From positions 490,146-554,145 of the forward strand of contig GG745362.1 of NCBI GenBank assembly GCA_000151295.1: a DNA stretch of 64,000 nucleotides, written 5' to 3'. The position numbers and the translations under genes were made by a program. Positions 24,307-36,289 of the stretch are shown in pieces. The stretch is from Allomyces macrogynus ATCC 38327 (taxonomy: Eukaryota > Blastocladiomycota > Blastocladiomycetes > Blastocladiales > Blastocladiaceae). Every line of letters starts with the position of its first letter. Within the stretch, counting starts at the first letter, position 1. Under the pieces are notes generated by a model. That model was not told the DNA's origin. It saw only the letters and a program-made list of their open reading frames with translations, and made no database searches.

Positions 24307-24727
24307 TCATGACGACCCGGCTCGTCCTGCTCCATCCGCTGCGCCGGATGCCGCCTGCTGCTGTTGTTGCTGCAGCTGACGCTGCTTCATCTCCTCCATT
24401 TTGACGCGCTCCTCCCCTATCGACACAACCGAAATACGGTCAGTTTCCGTTGCCGCAACACGCTCGGCGGGAGCACAACGATGCGTACAGGTCATAGCGT
24501 GCTCCGGGCGAATCCCGAGCGCGGCTTGCTCGCGGCGCTTGGCATCAATGTCCTTCTTCGCGAAATGGTACGCGACACCGGCAGCGACGATGAGGACGCC
24601 CCTGGCAGCAGCGACATGGTGCGCAGGTCAATCGAGAGCTCGCGCGAATGTCCTTCAGTCGGACCGGGTGCGGCGGAAGCGCGTAGCGCACTCACCAGCC
24701 GTAAGCGACGGAGCCGGGCGTGTTCAT
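24307..24727 (-). CDS. 84-aa single-pass membrane protein, DUF4748-like
   Basis: Minus-strand exons 24696-24727, 24489-24601 and 24307-24416 give 84 aa. After a 10-residue start, splicing joins AYGWGVLIVAAGVAYHFAKK, one hydrophobic helix followed by KDIDAKRRE. This is the layout of small fungal mitochondrial inner-membrane-type proteins of the DUF4748 kind, an assignment from memory of the pattern. After the second intron comes TWEERVKMEEMKQRQ and a short polyglutamine tail. Too short for ordinary gene calling. The second intron (24417-24488, 72 nt, with AACTGAC and a TAG acceptor) contains no in-frame stop, so retention would insert 24 residues. Divergent from BUD23. Confidence 0.72.
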
Positions 24728-25164
24728 GGTTAGGGTGCTGAAGGAGGTCGATTGCTGGGTTGGCCGAAACCGTGGTCGTCGTGCTCGAGAGAATGGAGTG
24801 AGCGTCACGCGGTGTAGGTACTTGCTGCAGGGTTGGCGAGGTCGTTGTCGAGCGGTATGTGCGTTGCGGTTGCAGCGAGCTGGTCGCAGCCTACAGTTGA
24901 TACCTATTAATATCGGCGTCGACGACGTGATGGAGGAGCGACCGTTGTTGTTCGACGAGTCGGAAGTGGCCGCCCCGCGAAAGTTGGTGGCAGCGCAGAT
25001 CAGCCGGCCAGTGCCAACGTTGGGCGGACCGCCTCGCAACGCGCCCAAAAAGCATCAGGTGACCGAGTCAACACGACTTGGCCGCCGTTGCAGCTCATCG
25101 CGCTGAAATCCGTTGACGACGACACGAGCACGACGAATTTGAATATCAACTAGCTGCAGCCACC
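24728..25164. promoter_or_regulatory. Divergent promoter region, DUF4748-like gene / BUD23
   Basis: 437 bp between two divergent start codons; no coding signal. AT-richer stretch around 24890-24915. Confidence 0.4.
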
Positions 25165-26310
25165 ATGTCGCGCCCCGAGCACACGGCTCCACCGGAAATT
25201 GTAAGCCGACTGCGACTCTTGGGCCGAACGTCCGACTTCGGCCATGCGTTTCTGACCGATCCACCAACTTGCTGCAGTTTTACAACGACATCGAGGCCGA
25301 AAAATACACTCAAAAGTAAGCCGCCATTATGCATGACCAGAACTTGGAAGCGCCCTTCCTGACCGGACGGACCGAGCTAGCACGCGCATCATCAACGTGC
25401 AAGCGCAGTTGACCTACCGCGCACTCGAACTGTTGGCGTTGCCCGACGACAAGACGTCATTCTTGCTCGACATTGGCTGCGGGTCCGGTCTGTCGGGCGA
25501 GGTGCTGTCGGAAGAGGGCCACGAATGGATCGGTGTCGACATTGCCCCGGCCATGCTCGATGTCGCCAACGAGCGCGAAGTCGACGGCGACTTGTTCCTG
25601 CAGGATATTGGCCAAGGGTTCGGGTTCCGGCCCGGCACGTTTGACGGCGCCATCAGGTACTAACACCCGCTCCGCATCCATGATTGCGATCGCGAATTGC
25701 ACACTGATCCACACGCGCTTCCAACCCACCAGTATTTCTGTGATCCAATGGCTGTGCAACGCCGACAAGAAATGCAACAACCCGTACCGCCGGCTCGCTC
25801 GGTTCTTTGGCACGCTCTACACGTCGCTCGCACGTGGGGCGCGCGCCGTGTTCCAATTCTACCCGGAAAACGACCACCAGGTGCAAATGATCACGTCGGC
25901 CGCATTGAAGGCCGGGTTCACGGGCGGGATCGTCGTCGATTATCCGAATTCCGCAAAGGCACGTAAGACGTTCCTGTGCTTGTTTGCCGGTCAGCGCGAC
26001 GGGCAGACGCAGGCGTTGCCGCAGGGGTTGTCGGGCGAGGAGGGCGGGATGGCGGGCGGGATTCAGTTTGAGTCCCGGCGGTACGTTTGGTTGGGTTGGT
26101 TGCGTTGAGGTGGGATGGACGGGACTGCTGACACGTTGTGAATGGGTGGACAGAGTCGACGACCGCGCGTCGGTGCGCAAGGGCAAGCGCAAGGGGATCA
26201 AGGACAAGGAGTGGATCCAGAACAAGAAGGAGCAGATGCGGAAAAAGGGCGATAAGAAGGTGGCCAACGACTCCAAGTTCACGGGGCGCAAGCGTCGGCC
26301 AAAGTTCTGA
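25165..26310 (+). CDS. BUD23: 18S rRNA (guanine-N7) methyltransferase Bud23
   Basis: Exons 25165-25200, 25278-25315, 25381-25656, 25733-26080 and 26154-26310 give 284 aa with all phases consistent. It starts [12 protein letters not shown] and continues [10 protein letters not shown]. The SAM-binding motif [14 protein letters not shown] sits at ~res 52-65, then GVDIA and the family signature around [10 protein letters not shown]. The basic C-terminal region ([21 protein letters not shown]) is the Bud23/WBSCR22 C-terminal domain. The enzyme with Trm112 methylates a guanine in 18S rRNA and is needed for small-subunit export. Length matches the family. Introns 1, 2 and 4 carry CTGAC 20-30 nt before the acceptor. 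Confidence 0.95.
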
Positions 26311-26903
26311 GCATGGCCGTCGCGTCGTCCGTGCTGTTCTGTATTATTATTATCTCTTGCATTTTCGGGTTTGGAATCGATTTGTTTGGGCTTGGCCATT
26401 GCTGCTTGCGTGCTCTGCTTTGAGAAATCGCCGGTTCATGTGCGGTTGGTGGGTCGATCGAGGCGACTGGGCCAGTTGTTCCCATCGAAATCCCCTCTGG
26501 CGCGCGCCATCGAGAACGGCTACTGCCGACCAGCCAAACCGTCCCGACACTTGCACATCGTCTCAGGCTGATTCCGATGATGGCAGACAGCAACACGAGC
26601 ATGCAACGCCCTCTCTCCCCCGCTCCCAGCAAAGGACAAGAGCAACACGCCCCCGACCGTGAACCTGTCGACCGTCCCGGGTTCAAGTGACGAGCGCGCA
26701 CTTGTCGCCGTCGATTATCCAGCCATCAGCTTCGCAGATAACTCGCTGGCGCATTGATCAACGGTGCTGCTCCAGGACAAGCTGCTCCCTGCTGGTTTTC
26801 CCGACGGGCCGACAGCATCAAGTGTTCTGCGGGCACTTCCTGCGTTGCAAACACGTTACACGTTCGCGTCCATATCCAGAACAAGAACAACGCACGCGCG
26901 CCG
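26311..26903. other. Intergenic, no gene seen
   Basis: BUD23 3' flank and the upstream region of the first telobox-Myb gene. Only shadow frames. Confidence 0.45.
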
Positions 26904-28605
26904 ATGACCGACACGCCGTCCGCGGCTCCCGCCGATGCAGGGGATGGGACCGCTCCAGCTACGGCGCGACCAGCCCCGCGCCGTCGTATCCGATGGTCCA
27001 AGGACGAGGAGGCTGCACTGATTGCCGGCGTCGAAAAGGTACATGCCGGAACGAACCAACGACATCAAGAACAAAGGACAGCGTGGTGTCCCGTCGCCGT
27101 GAAATCGTCGTCGACGTGGTTGTGGTCGTGATAGCGGCTGTACGAGCACGTCTTGGCCCCACGCCATGATTGACCTCTGTTCCCACGCTCTCGTAGTATG
27201 GCATCGGCTCCTGGGCGCAGATTCTCGCTGATCCCGACTTGCACTTCAACGCGCAGCGTACAGTACGTTTGCCTCCCTTCACGCGACGCCACGAGACGGC
27301 GCTTGATTGATCACATTCTGAACCGAACCCGGTGGTGATGTAGAACATTGACCTCAAGGACAAGTACGTTGTTTGCCCCAACTCGCCCCATCCCGCATCG
27401 CATTACACGCCCTGACCTCCTCCACCAGATGGCGCGTAATCACGACGCGCCGCCCGAAATCCAAGGGCGCTCCCCCACACGCGGCACTCGCGGCCATGCA
27501 AGCGCTCCTCCCACCCGCCGCGCCCGCCGCATCCGCCGAAAAGCGGCGCCGCGACCCTTCGCCGCCACCAATACCGTGCGAAGCCGTCGTACAACCGCAC
27601 GTGCGTGCCGCGTCCGAACCCGCCGCTGCCGACGCGTCCCTCCCGGACCTCGGGATCCCGGCGATCGACTTCGACGCGTGGTTATCGGCCACGAGCCCGG
27701 CACTCGCCGTCTTCCCGACCGAGCGGATCCCGGACGGCGTCTTGCCCTCAGAGGAACCGTTTATTCGAACCTCGCCGGGACCCTGGACGTTTGGGCCTGG
27801 GTCGGCGGAACTGGTTGCGGGGATCGTGGCCGCTGCGAGCCCGACGTTGCTCGACGACCCGGTGTTCACGGCCGCTGACGGCGGGGAGTTGTTTGCTCCC
27901 GACTCGGCGACCGCCATGGTAGTTGACGGCGCTGCACCGTCGAACGTCGATCCGGCGCTCGGCGCCCGCGTGCTCGACTCGATGCACCAGGCACAACTTC
28001 TCCGCGTGCAGGCCGCGCGCGACGCCTATGCGCGGCTGCAACAGTTAGGTCGGTCCCGTTCCGCACCTCCTACGCCCGACTCACGGGCACCGCCGCCCGC
28101 ACACGATTTCTTCAACACGCGGTACCACCCGCGGGTCGCGACGCAGAGCTTTACTCCACCGGACTTGCTCCGCATGTTCGCGTCCCGTAACCCCGACGCG
28201 ACCGGCAACACAGACTCGAACGCGCACGTCGTCGCGCTCTCGGAACTCCTTGACGCGACTTTGCGGCTCGACGATTGGACGCGCGACCGCGCGATGGCGG
28301 TCTTGTCAGCACGCGCGTTTGCGGGGATCGCAAAACGTGACCACGAGGATCCGAGTCAGGCAGGGTTGCCGCGGGAGTCGGACGCGCCGGGGATGATCGA
28401 GCATCCGCGAGAGGGGTTCGGGTTTGGAGGTGATGAGGAGGAAGAGGTGGAGCCGATGGAGCAGGATGTCGAGGATGATGTCTGGCGGCAGGTCAGGCAG
28501 GGGCCGAGCCAGTTATTGCGGCAGATCAGGGGGGAGCGGCGTGCGGCGTGGCGCGCGGCGGCGGTCGGAGGAGTGCCGGTGACGGTGGGCAGCGGGTCGG
28601 CGTAG
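26904..28605 (+). CDS. Telobox Myb/SANT DNA-binding protein (copy A)
   Basis: Exons 26904-27038, 27197-27262, 27344-27363 and 27429-28605 give 465 aa; three introns split the Myb domain. Spliced, residues ~29-80 read RWSKDEEAALIAGVEK - YGIGSWAQIL - NIDLKDKWR. That is a single Myb repeat with the DLKDKWR telobox typical of proteins that bind double-stranded telomeric TTAGGG-type repeats (TRF/Tbf1/TRB families). Downstream: a lysine/arginine stretch EKRRRDPS, an acidic low-complexity middle, then HDFFNTRYHPRV and a predicted helix ELLDATLRLDDWTRDRAMAV, and an acidic/Gly-rich tail. The telobox Myb is usually C-terminal in TRF/Tbf1; here it is N-terminal. The gene is followed in the same direction by a diverged copy. 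Telomere binding is inferred from the family, not shown. Confidence 0.85.
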
Positions 28606-29284
28606 GTCGTCGGCCAGTGCGCTGTTGTGCTGTGATGTGCCATTCTAGTGGCAGCAAACGGGATCGGACCATAGTCCAGAGAACGGGAACACGTCTATTT
28701 ACTGATTCTTGTCGCGTTGGCTCTGGTCCGATCTGGTCAGGTCGCGGGCAAGGGATGACCTTTTGGTGAACAGGCGGGAAGAGGGTCAAGGCAGTCCACG
28801 GAACGTTGGTTCGCGGAAAGGTTCGAGATCATGCCGAGTTTGGAACTAGGGTTGGGACGGGCCCACGGGATCCACACAAGCGTCGTCGGCGTCCCCATGA
28901 GGGCTGAAGAAGCGTCTGTTCTGGGCCCCAGACACGTGCGAAATAGAGCCAGGGTTCGCTTGGGTGGCTCAGCCACGGCAACTGCCTGGCACGTCCGGCA
29001 GAATCGACTGGACGCCAAGGCCCGTCATCACCAACCCGACGCCATCGACCTCTCGCCACGGTTGCCATCCCGTCCATCGAGCGCCGACGCCGAACCCAGC
29101 ACGACCACAACAACAAGGACGCGCGCGCACCAACTGCCTGCACTCTCCACCCGGCGCGCACGGCGCAAACCGGCACACATCAACGTTTCGCCACGTCAAG
29201 TGCTGGACAACACCAGCATCGACCGAGCGAGCGTCAGCGTACTTGAATAGCTGTACGACCAACCCGTCGACTGCTGCTGCGAAC
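28606..29284. other. Spacer between the two telobox-Myb genes
   Basis: The frame of copy B is open upstream of its ATG from 28964, but without an ATG. No other signal. Confidence 0.4.
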
Positions 29285-32072
29285 ATGACGCTCGACGACA
29301 CGACCATGGACGCAAATCGGCAACCAACTCTCGTCGATGGCACTGCAGCTCGAGCAACGGCAACTGAAGATTCGTCGAGCATGCCAACTGCACCACCACG
29401 AAACGATACGATTTCCGCCGGCTTGACACCATCTGCAGCTGCTGAAAGTACCGCGGCACCGGCACTACCGGCCAAGAAGCCGCCGCGGAAGCGTAAGAAA
29501 TGGACCCCCGAGGAGGAGGGCGCGCTCCTTGCGGGTGTGCGGAAGGTGCGCGACCCACGTGCAAGAATCGCGCTCTCGAACAGCGAGCAGGTGGAGCTGA
29601 CGTTGGAGCGGATGGGCTCTATCGTAGTATGGCGTGGGCGCGTGGTCGATCATCCTGTCGGACCGGGAATTTGTCTTTGACCCGCATCGCACCGCAGTAC
29701 GTTTGCTCGACCTCTTTCACTTCAGCAACCGTGCTTCTGACGGGCCGTTTTGCGTCGTTCGGTTGGACGTTTAGGTGGACTTGAAGGACAAGTGCGTGCG
29801 CTTTGGAATCGAGTCGTGCTGGGTCCACCCACGCGATGCTTACCAACCATTCACGATATTAGATGGCGCGTCATGACCAACCGCCGCGCGGCCGCATCGG
29901 CAGCCGCATCCGTGACACCCTCCACCACTTCGATGTCCGCCGACGCGCGGGGTCGGACGGCAAGCGCCACCACCAGTCGGCCCCGGTCGACGAGCAGCAA
30001 GCGGCGGCGCGACAGCGACGCCTCGCCAACGCGCGCCACGATCCCGGTCGCGGTACCCATGCCGACCATCCCGTCATCGTCGCCGCCACGTCCGAGACCG
30101 AGCCGATCACCACCCGCGTGCGCGCGCAAGTTATGCGCCGTCACCACCCAACTCGGCCTTGAAGCACCTGTGGGACCCGACGCTCGATCTGATGCGCCCG
30201 TTCCCGCCACTGACCATGTCGGGATACGGCACGCCGCTGTCGTTGCGGCCGTCGGACCCGATGCCCAGACTGTTTGATTCGGAGCTGGCCATGGTGGATG
30301 CGACAATGTCGACTGCAACGCCACCCGCAGTCACTTCGGCGAGTGGAAGCCCATTCGTACAGACGTCCTCGTCGTCGATCGCTCCGCCCGCGCCGCCGTC
30401 GACGGCGAGCGCATCATCTGTCCCACGGTCCTCGCTGTCGAGTGCGATATCAGCGACATCTGGACCAGCTGGGAATGCGTCGATGTGGTCGTTCACTGCC
30501 ACCGTGGATTCGCCGAGTCTGCCCTCACCCGTGTCGCTGACATCGGGCCGATCCAGTATGTCGAGCATGTTGCTCGGTACGCCACCGCACGCGCCCTCGC
30601 CAGCGATCCCGCCGGCCATGGCGTCGGCACCCGCGACGACGTTTCTCCCGGCACCTGTTACTACGGCCCCTGCGCCAACAACGACGTTTCTCCCAGCATC
30701 CGGTTCTTTGGCACCTGCGCCGGCGACACCATTTCTTCCGACGTTCGGCAATCCAGCGCCAACACCAACACCCGCAACGATCTGTCCCCCGGCACCCGCT
30801 CCTCCAGCACCTGCACCAACACCAGCGCCCGCTCCCACTCCTGCTCCTGCTCCTGCTCCTGCAACTTTTTGTTCTCCGGGATTCGTCCCTCCAGCGTCCG
30901 AACCGCTGCACCACCGTCCGACCCCAATTGTCGTTGCCCCGCTGTCATCACTCGGCACGGAAACCATGCCTGACGGCACCGTGTTCTCGCCTACCATCAA
31001 CGACCTGGCCGACCTGATCCGGTCCCCTCCACCAACAAGCACGGTTGCGCCCCTCTCCGAGGCCGAACTGCTCACGACCGACGCGGCCTCGACCGACCCG
31101 GACGTGCTCGGCCAGCAACTGCTCGACGCGCTCCTCAACGCCGACGCGATGCGCTCTGCCCTGTGCACGAACCGCGACCACTATATCCGGCAATTCGTCG
31201 AGTCGCAGAAACAGCTCGTCGAGTACCTGTTTGGTCCCTTCAAGCCGCCGCGCCCCGCGACCGCACCTGCACCCGCCGCACCCGATGCGACCCCGACCTC
31301 GGACGCCGACAAGCCATTGCGCCGCGACGGGCTTGGCGGCAAGGACGCCGTAACCTGCAAGAAATTCGCGCCTGCCGACTTTTTCAACACGCTCAACCAC
31401 CCGGCCGTCGAAACCAACCCGATTCTCTCCGAAAAACTGCAAAAGGCCATGGACGACCGGAAAAACACGTTCCGCCGCGTGTATCGCGCCGTAGCCGCCG
31501 ATAGCGGGTACACCCCACCACCCGGATCCCCACCACCACCTGCAGACGCGTCCGGCACGGCCCCGCCGTCCCCGACCGCCGCCGCGCGCGACTCCCCGCC
31601 GCACTCGCTCTTCACCGACGCCGATGCAGTCGACCTCGCAGACCTCCTCGATGCGGCACTGCAGCTCGACGACGCGACGCGGACCCGCGCCGTGGCGGTA
31701 CTCGCATCGCGCCCGTTCACGCTCGCGATGCCGAAGATCAGACAGTGGGCGTTTCGGTCGAAACTGTTGCAGATGCATCATTTGGAGCCGACGAAGCGGC
31801 AGCGTCCGCGGTCATTGGTGCGATTCGGGTTCGATGTGGGCGCGCCGAGACCAGCAGACCCGGTGGATGGCGAGGAGAGGGTTAAAGGGCCACATGGCGC
31901 CTGGGAGAGGTTGTTGGAGATGAGGAGGGCTGTGGATTTGGCGAGGATTTCGCCGCCGACGGCGGCGGCTGCAGCGGCGGCGGGTCAGAGTGGAGTAGCG
32001 GCACGCCCGGGTGGGGGCACGGCTACGGGGCAGCTGGGGAAGCGGCGCGCGTCATCGAATCCGTTGATGTGA
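29285..32072 (+). CDS. Telobox Myb/SANT DNA-binding protein (copy B), with an apparent frame break
   Basis: Exons 29285-29545, 29628-29696, 29775-29791, then 29863 to about 30120; intron positions match copy A exactly. The Myb repeat reads KWTPEEEGALLAGVRK - YGVGAWSIIL - VDLKDKWR. Coding then changes frame between about 30110 and 30160 and continues to 32072 (last ATG-independent frame ~637 codons). No good intron with a suitable length is visible there, so either a one-base assembly error or a genuine break is possible. The second part has a Pro/Ala/Thr-rich region (30600-30900). It then shares ordered blocks with copy A: LGQQLLDALLNADAMRSAL; ADFFNTLNHPAVETN; DLADLLDAALQLDDATRTRA. Predicted length ~830 aa if the frame is continuous. 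Unspliced paralogous copies are excluded because introns are conserved. Confidence 0.75.
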
Positions 32073-32534
32073 TGGGTGATTTTCCGTTGGATGAGAAGGG
32101 AATCAAAGAGTTTGGCGTGCACTTTCGCTGTCGATTTCGGTGATCCCGCGGCGGGTGTGTCTTGCGGCACACGCCCAAACCAGCGCAGAGACGGTCGGGC
32201 GAGCTCGATCATCGTTATGGTTTTTTTTTTTTTTTTTTTTTTTGGCTACCCGCTGTACCGAAAGCGACGCTGATGGTCGCTGTTGTGCGGAGAAGAGTGA
32301 AGTCCTGACGAGTCCTGACATCGCTGCATGAGGGATGCAGCGAAAACCGCCATTTGTTACAAAGCGGCCAACCAACAAAATAGAAATACACAAGCGATAT
32401 CAAAACGAGATCTGGGACTGTACAGTGCAACGGCAAGGAAAAGGGGTACGAGCCGTGCTAATGCGAAAGGGTGGGGTGGGAAAAAGACCAACGACAACAA
32501 AACCAATAAGAAAACTCCAAATCACAGCAATATC
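32073..32534. other. Convergent spacer with a 23-T homopolymer
   Basis: Lies between the 3' ends of telobox-Myb copy B and the WOPR gene. Positions 32221-32243 are uninterrupted T. Confidence 0.6.
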
Positions 32535-34932
32535 TTACGGTGCCGGAGCCAAGGGGTGCGGCCGACCGTACACATCCTCGCCAAAATACGCGGCCGCACC
32601 GCCATTAATCGGCGCGTGCACCGGCACCGGTGCGTGAATCCCGAGCCCGACCATCCCGTCTGCTGCAAACGGCGGCTGCTCCGGCGCAAACGCGGGCGCT
32701 GCGTGCCAGAACTGGTGTGCGGGCGGCGATGTCGTCGCGTGGCCGTGCAACGGGTAGTACGACGCGGGTTCGTGCCATGCGGGGGGTGTGGTCGCGGTCG
32801 GCGTTGCCGGCATACTGCCCATGGGCGGTGGGAGGGCCACGAGCTCGCGCGCCAAGCATGCGGCTGCGGCGATCACGGCGGCAGTACTGTCGTCCATGCC
32901 CGACTCGGTAGGGTACGGCGTGTCGAGGTGCATTGGTTGCGGTGCGTCAGGCCACTGCGCGCCGCCCGGACTCGAGGACATGGTCGTGGGTGCCGGGGAG
33001 TGTTGCATGGCGGCGGCAGCCGCGTGCGCAGCAGCAACGATCGTCGCAAAGTCGGGTTCGAGCGCGGGACTGTCGACGGCCATCATCGTGGGCGAGCACG
33101 ACACGGCGTGCGCCATGGTGTCGCCGAGCATCGGCGAGTAGAGCGACGGGGCCGCGCTCGACATGGATTCGCCCGTCCATGACCGTTGTGGAGGCATCCC
33201 GACAGACGGCGGGTGCGAGACGGAGGGCGCCGACGCGATCATTTCCCACAGGTTGGCGGTCGGCGATGCGGACGCGGATGGCGGCGTGCACAGCAACGAC
33301 GTGGCCGTCGACGGGGCGAGTGGGGTCATATCCGGAAGCGGCGTCATCGGGGCCGATCCTTGCAGTGCTGAAGCCGCAGCCAAGGCAGCCGCCGTCGCTG
33401 CGGCCATGGTCATATCCACGTCCATGAGCGCGGGCGAGTCCAACGGCATCGTCGACGTAGGCCCATAGAGCGACGGCAACGCGGGCGACGACACTGACGA
33501 CGGTCCCGACCATGGTGGCGCAAGCATCGGGCTCGTACTCGCGTCCATGGCCGCCTGGTGCATTTGGTGCAAGATCATGTCGTGCATCGCGGCCACGTCG
33601 GCAAACGACGCGGTCCCGTGGTCGGGCGTCATCATCGGGCTCGCGAACGGCGTCGCGACGTTGCTTCCACCGCACGCAATCGGCCGCAACCGGCCAGCAG
33701 CCGACGACGACGACATGGGTCCCGCGGCACCTCCTGCTTGGCTCGCCTTGCTCGACCCGCCGCTCGACGACTTTTTCAGCAGCGGCTGGACGCTCTCGGG
33801 CAGCGGCAAGTGCGCGAGCCGCGGGTCCATGCTGGGCCGCGGCAAGTCGTCGACCTGGTCCGGGAAACAGTACGAGACGATGTGGTGCGTGGCGCCGTCG
33901 CACTGCAGCGAGATCGTGCGCTTGATGAGCCCATTGGGCTTGATAACAAACCCGTTCTTGCGCGCCATGGCGCACGCCGGCGTCGTCAGTTTCGCGGGCA
34001 CGGCCAACGACGACGCCGTCGACGGCGCGAGCGACACCTCGTCCTCGTCGGACGCGTCGCAGTGTACCGGCGTCGCCGTAGTGGACACGGACGTGGGCGT
34101 GGCCGGGAGCGCCGCCGGGTTGGTCGCGGCATTGGCGTCCTTGACGGCGCTGGTATCCTTGCCGGCTCCTGAGGCCGCGGCCGCGGCCGGGTTATGGATT
34201 TCGCGGTAGATCAGAAACTGGCCGGCAATGCGCGACGCGGACCAGTCCTAAGGAGAGTGCCGAGCCAAGCATGATCAGCGCGCATCAGGAAAATGGAAGG
34301 CACGTTCGCGTGTGCACCGGCACGACTCGCCGCACGCCCACACCGCGCATGCCACGCGGTTAGAGGGCCGGAACGGCCGTGACCGTTGCGCGTGAGCATG
34401 CCCATGCCATCACGACCGCGCCCTTCCCCGCGGCGCATGTTGCGATGTGCGGGGGCGGCGTCGGCGCCGACCGGTGGTGCGTGCGTTCGCGTGTGCACGG
34501 GTCCCGTCGGGCGACGCGTGCACCGCACTCGAGTCATCGATAACGACGATTAAAATGTAACTGCTTACCACTTTGTCGGTCCACCTCTTGATCCCGCTCT
34601 AATGAATGAAAGTTCGCGTGTCAAACGCACGCGTCAGTCTTTCCGGTGCGACAAGCGTGCATTCATCGCGCCGCGGATGGGGGGCAGAAATGCCGACGAA
34701 CCTCCTCCTCGAGAAACAGGTAAATGGCACCATGGAACACGGCGCGCCGCTTCTCGTCGGTCGAGAGCCGCTTGGTCGTGCGCGGCAGTACGCCGCGGCG
34801 ACACGCCTCGAGTAGGTAGAGCGCGTCCTCGAACGTGGCCAAGTACCCGCGGTACGTGACAGGCAGCGGTGGTGGCACGCGTGGTGCGGCGGAGCGCGAC
34901 ATGGAAGATGGCGTGGACGCGGGTGGGACCAT
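32535..34932 (-). CDS. WOPR-domain transcription factor (Gti1/Pac2/Wor1 family)
   Basis: Minus-strand exons 34702-34932, 34569-34598 (only 30 nt) and 32535-34247 give 657 aa. WOPR part 1 starts at ~res 25: YRGYLATFEDALYLLEACRR - GVLPRTTKRLS - YLFLEEE. The 30-nt exon supplies SGIKRWTDKV. Part 2 continues DWSASRIAGQFLIYRE and, after an Ala/Thr-rich insert, IKPNGLIKRTISLQ and THHIVSYC. Together these are the hallmark WOPR box segments of fungal master regulators (Wor1, Mit1, Pac2, Ryp1) that bind DNA and control morphology and development. The long C-terminus is Ser/Pro/Met/Ala-rich with repeated MP/SP motifs, as in other family members. Introns are 103 and 321 nt. The middle exon and the first exon would be missed without the domain knowledge. 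Confidence 0.9.
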
Positions 34933-36241
34933 GGTATTGGAGTGCGTGCGTGGTTTGCGGGGCCGGGAGCAGGAGAGAGAGAGAGATAGAGAGAGCGTGG
35001 TCGAGGATCAGACGCGCGCAGGGGGCGGTTATGGCTGAATGCGCTGTGATTTTGAACAGTGAGCGGGACGGACGGAGAAGCGCGCGCAGCGGTGGTGGTC
35101 GTGGCGTGGTCGTGCAACGGATTGCGGGCTGACGGAGCGCGCAGGCAATATGCACGCGATAGGGAAGGGAAGCACGAGCACAAGCGGGGGCGAGGGCGAG
35201 GGAGGGGGCAACCGCAAGTGAGCACGGCAGTTCATATGCCATTTCAGGGCGAGCTGGTCGCGCAAGTCGCGCACAGATCAGATCGCGACAAGGACAAGGA
35301 GCGGCCCGTTGCCCTTGTTGACCGCGGTACTGATGCCGGCCGTGTCATACAAGGAGAAGACCAAATCTGGGCGTACCGGCCTGCGTCAGTTGTCTTGCCT
35401 TGGGCGTCGTGCGTTTCGTTTCGAGCACGCCCAGCGCCAAACGAAATCCGATCCAAATGAGATTGGTGCACCAGGGAAAAGTGTGCGGCGAGGAAAGATG
35501 GAAGGTCGGAAGCAGCGCGCGACAATCAAATCACACTGCGGACGGGGAGCGCGAGCGAGACCGCAGACGGCCAGTGCGGGGGAGGGTTGGGCTTGTGGCG
35601 CGGCGCGCGGGCTGCCGCTATATAACTGCCGCGACGGGTCAGACAGTGGCCGGGATGGTCCCCGACAGTTGGGCGACGGTGGCAGTGTCAAACAGCCTGG
35701 TGCACGACACGGTGCACGCCATGGCGACCACCACAGCGGGCAGTGGCAGGAAGAATGGTCCGCGAGGCGAGCGGTACGGCCAGCCCAGAGAGGAGGCGCG
35801 GTCAGGCGCGGTGAGCACATTGGCGTGTCGTCGACATGCACAGTTGCCAGCGCGGCCAGCGCAAGCGTAATGCCTATGGACGTCCGTCACGCGCCCCGAC
35901 CGGTGGTCAGAAATGCAGCCGGGTGAGGCAAATGCAAACGAGGGCAGCTTGGCCGGGGATGTACGAACCATCGTCGACATCACGGCGGTGCGCAATCGCG
36001 GGGACGGGGGGACGTGCACGCCAACACGACGGTCGCACGCAACCGAGCCACGATCCATGCACGCACGTACGCACGGACAGACAGGACATGTCATTGGGGC
36101 GCACGGCGGCGTCGTCGGCGGTGGGGTTGTTCGGCAGATTCCCCCGCAAAATGAACATGAACAGTCGAAGGGCCGGGGCCGTGGCGAGGCGCGGCCAGGC
36201 AGACGGCGCGGCGGCGAGGCACCGGTGACGGCGGCGGCGCG

Positions 36242-36289
36242 GTCAACGTCCGAGGTCGTCGTCGGGTCAACGTCCGAGGTCGTCGTCGG
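36242..36289. repeat. 24-bp tandem repeat, two exact copies
   Basis: Unit beginning GTCAACGTCCGAGGTC at 36242-36265 and 36266-36289. Confidence 0.85.

Noticed and set aside
25657..25666. GTACTAAC at the third BUD23 intron start, resembling a consensus branch site
   Set aside because: It lies at the donor itself, far from the acceptor; CACTGAT further on is the more likely branch.
30131..31168. Minus-strand frame with Gly/Ala repeats opposite telobox-Myb copy B
   Set aside because: Complement of the Pro/Ala-rich coding region of copy B; no domain of its own.
34634..35242. Minus-strand frame of ~200 aa over the WOPR start
   Set aside because: Overlaps the first WOPR exon in another frame and lacks any conserved segment.
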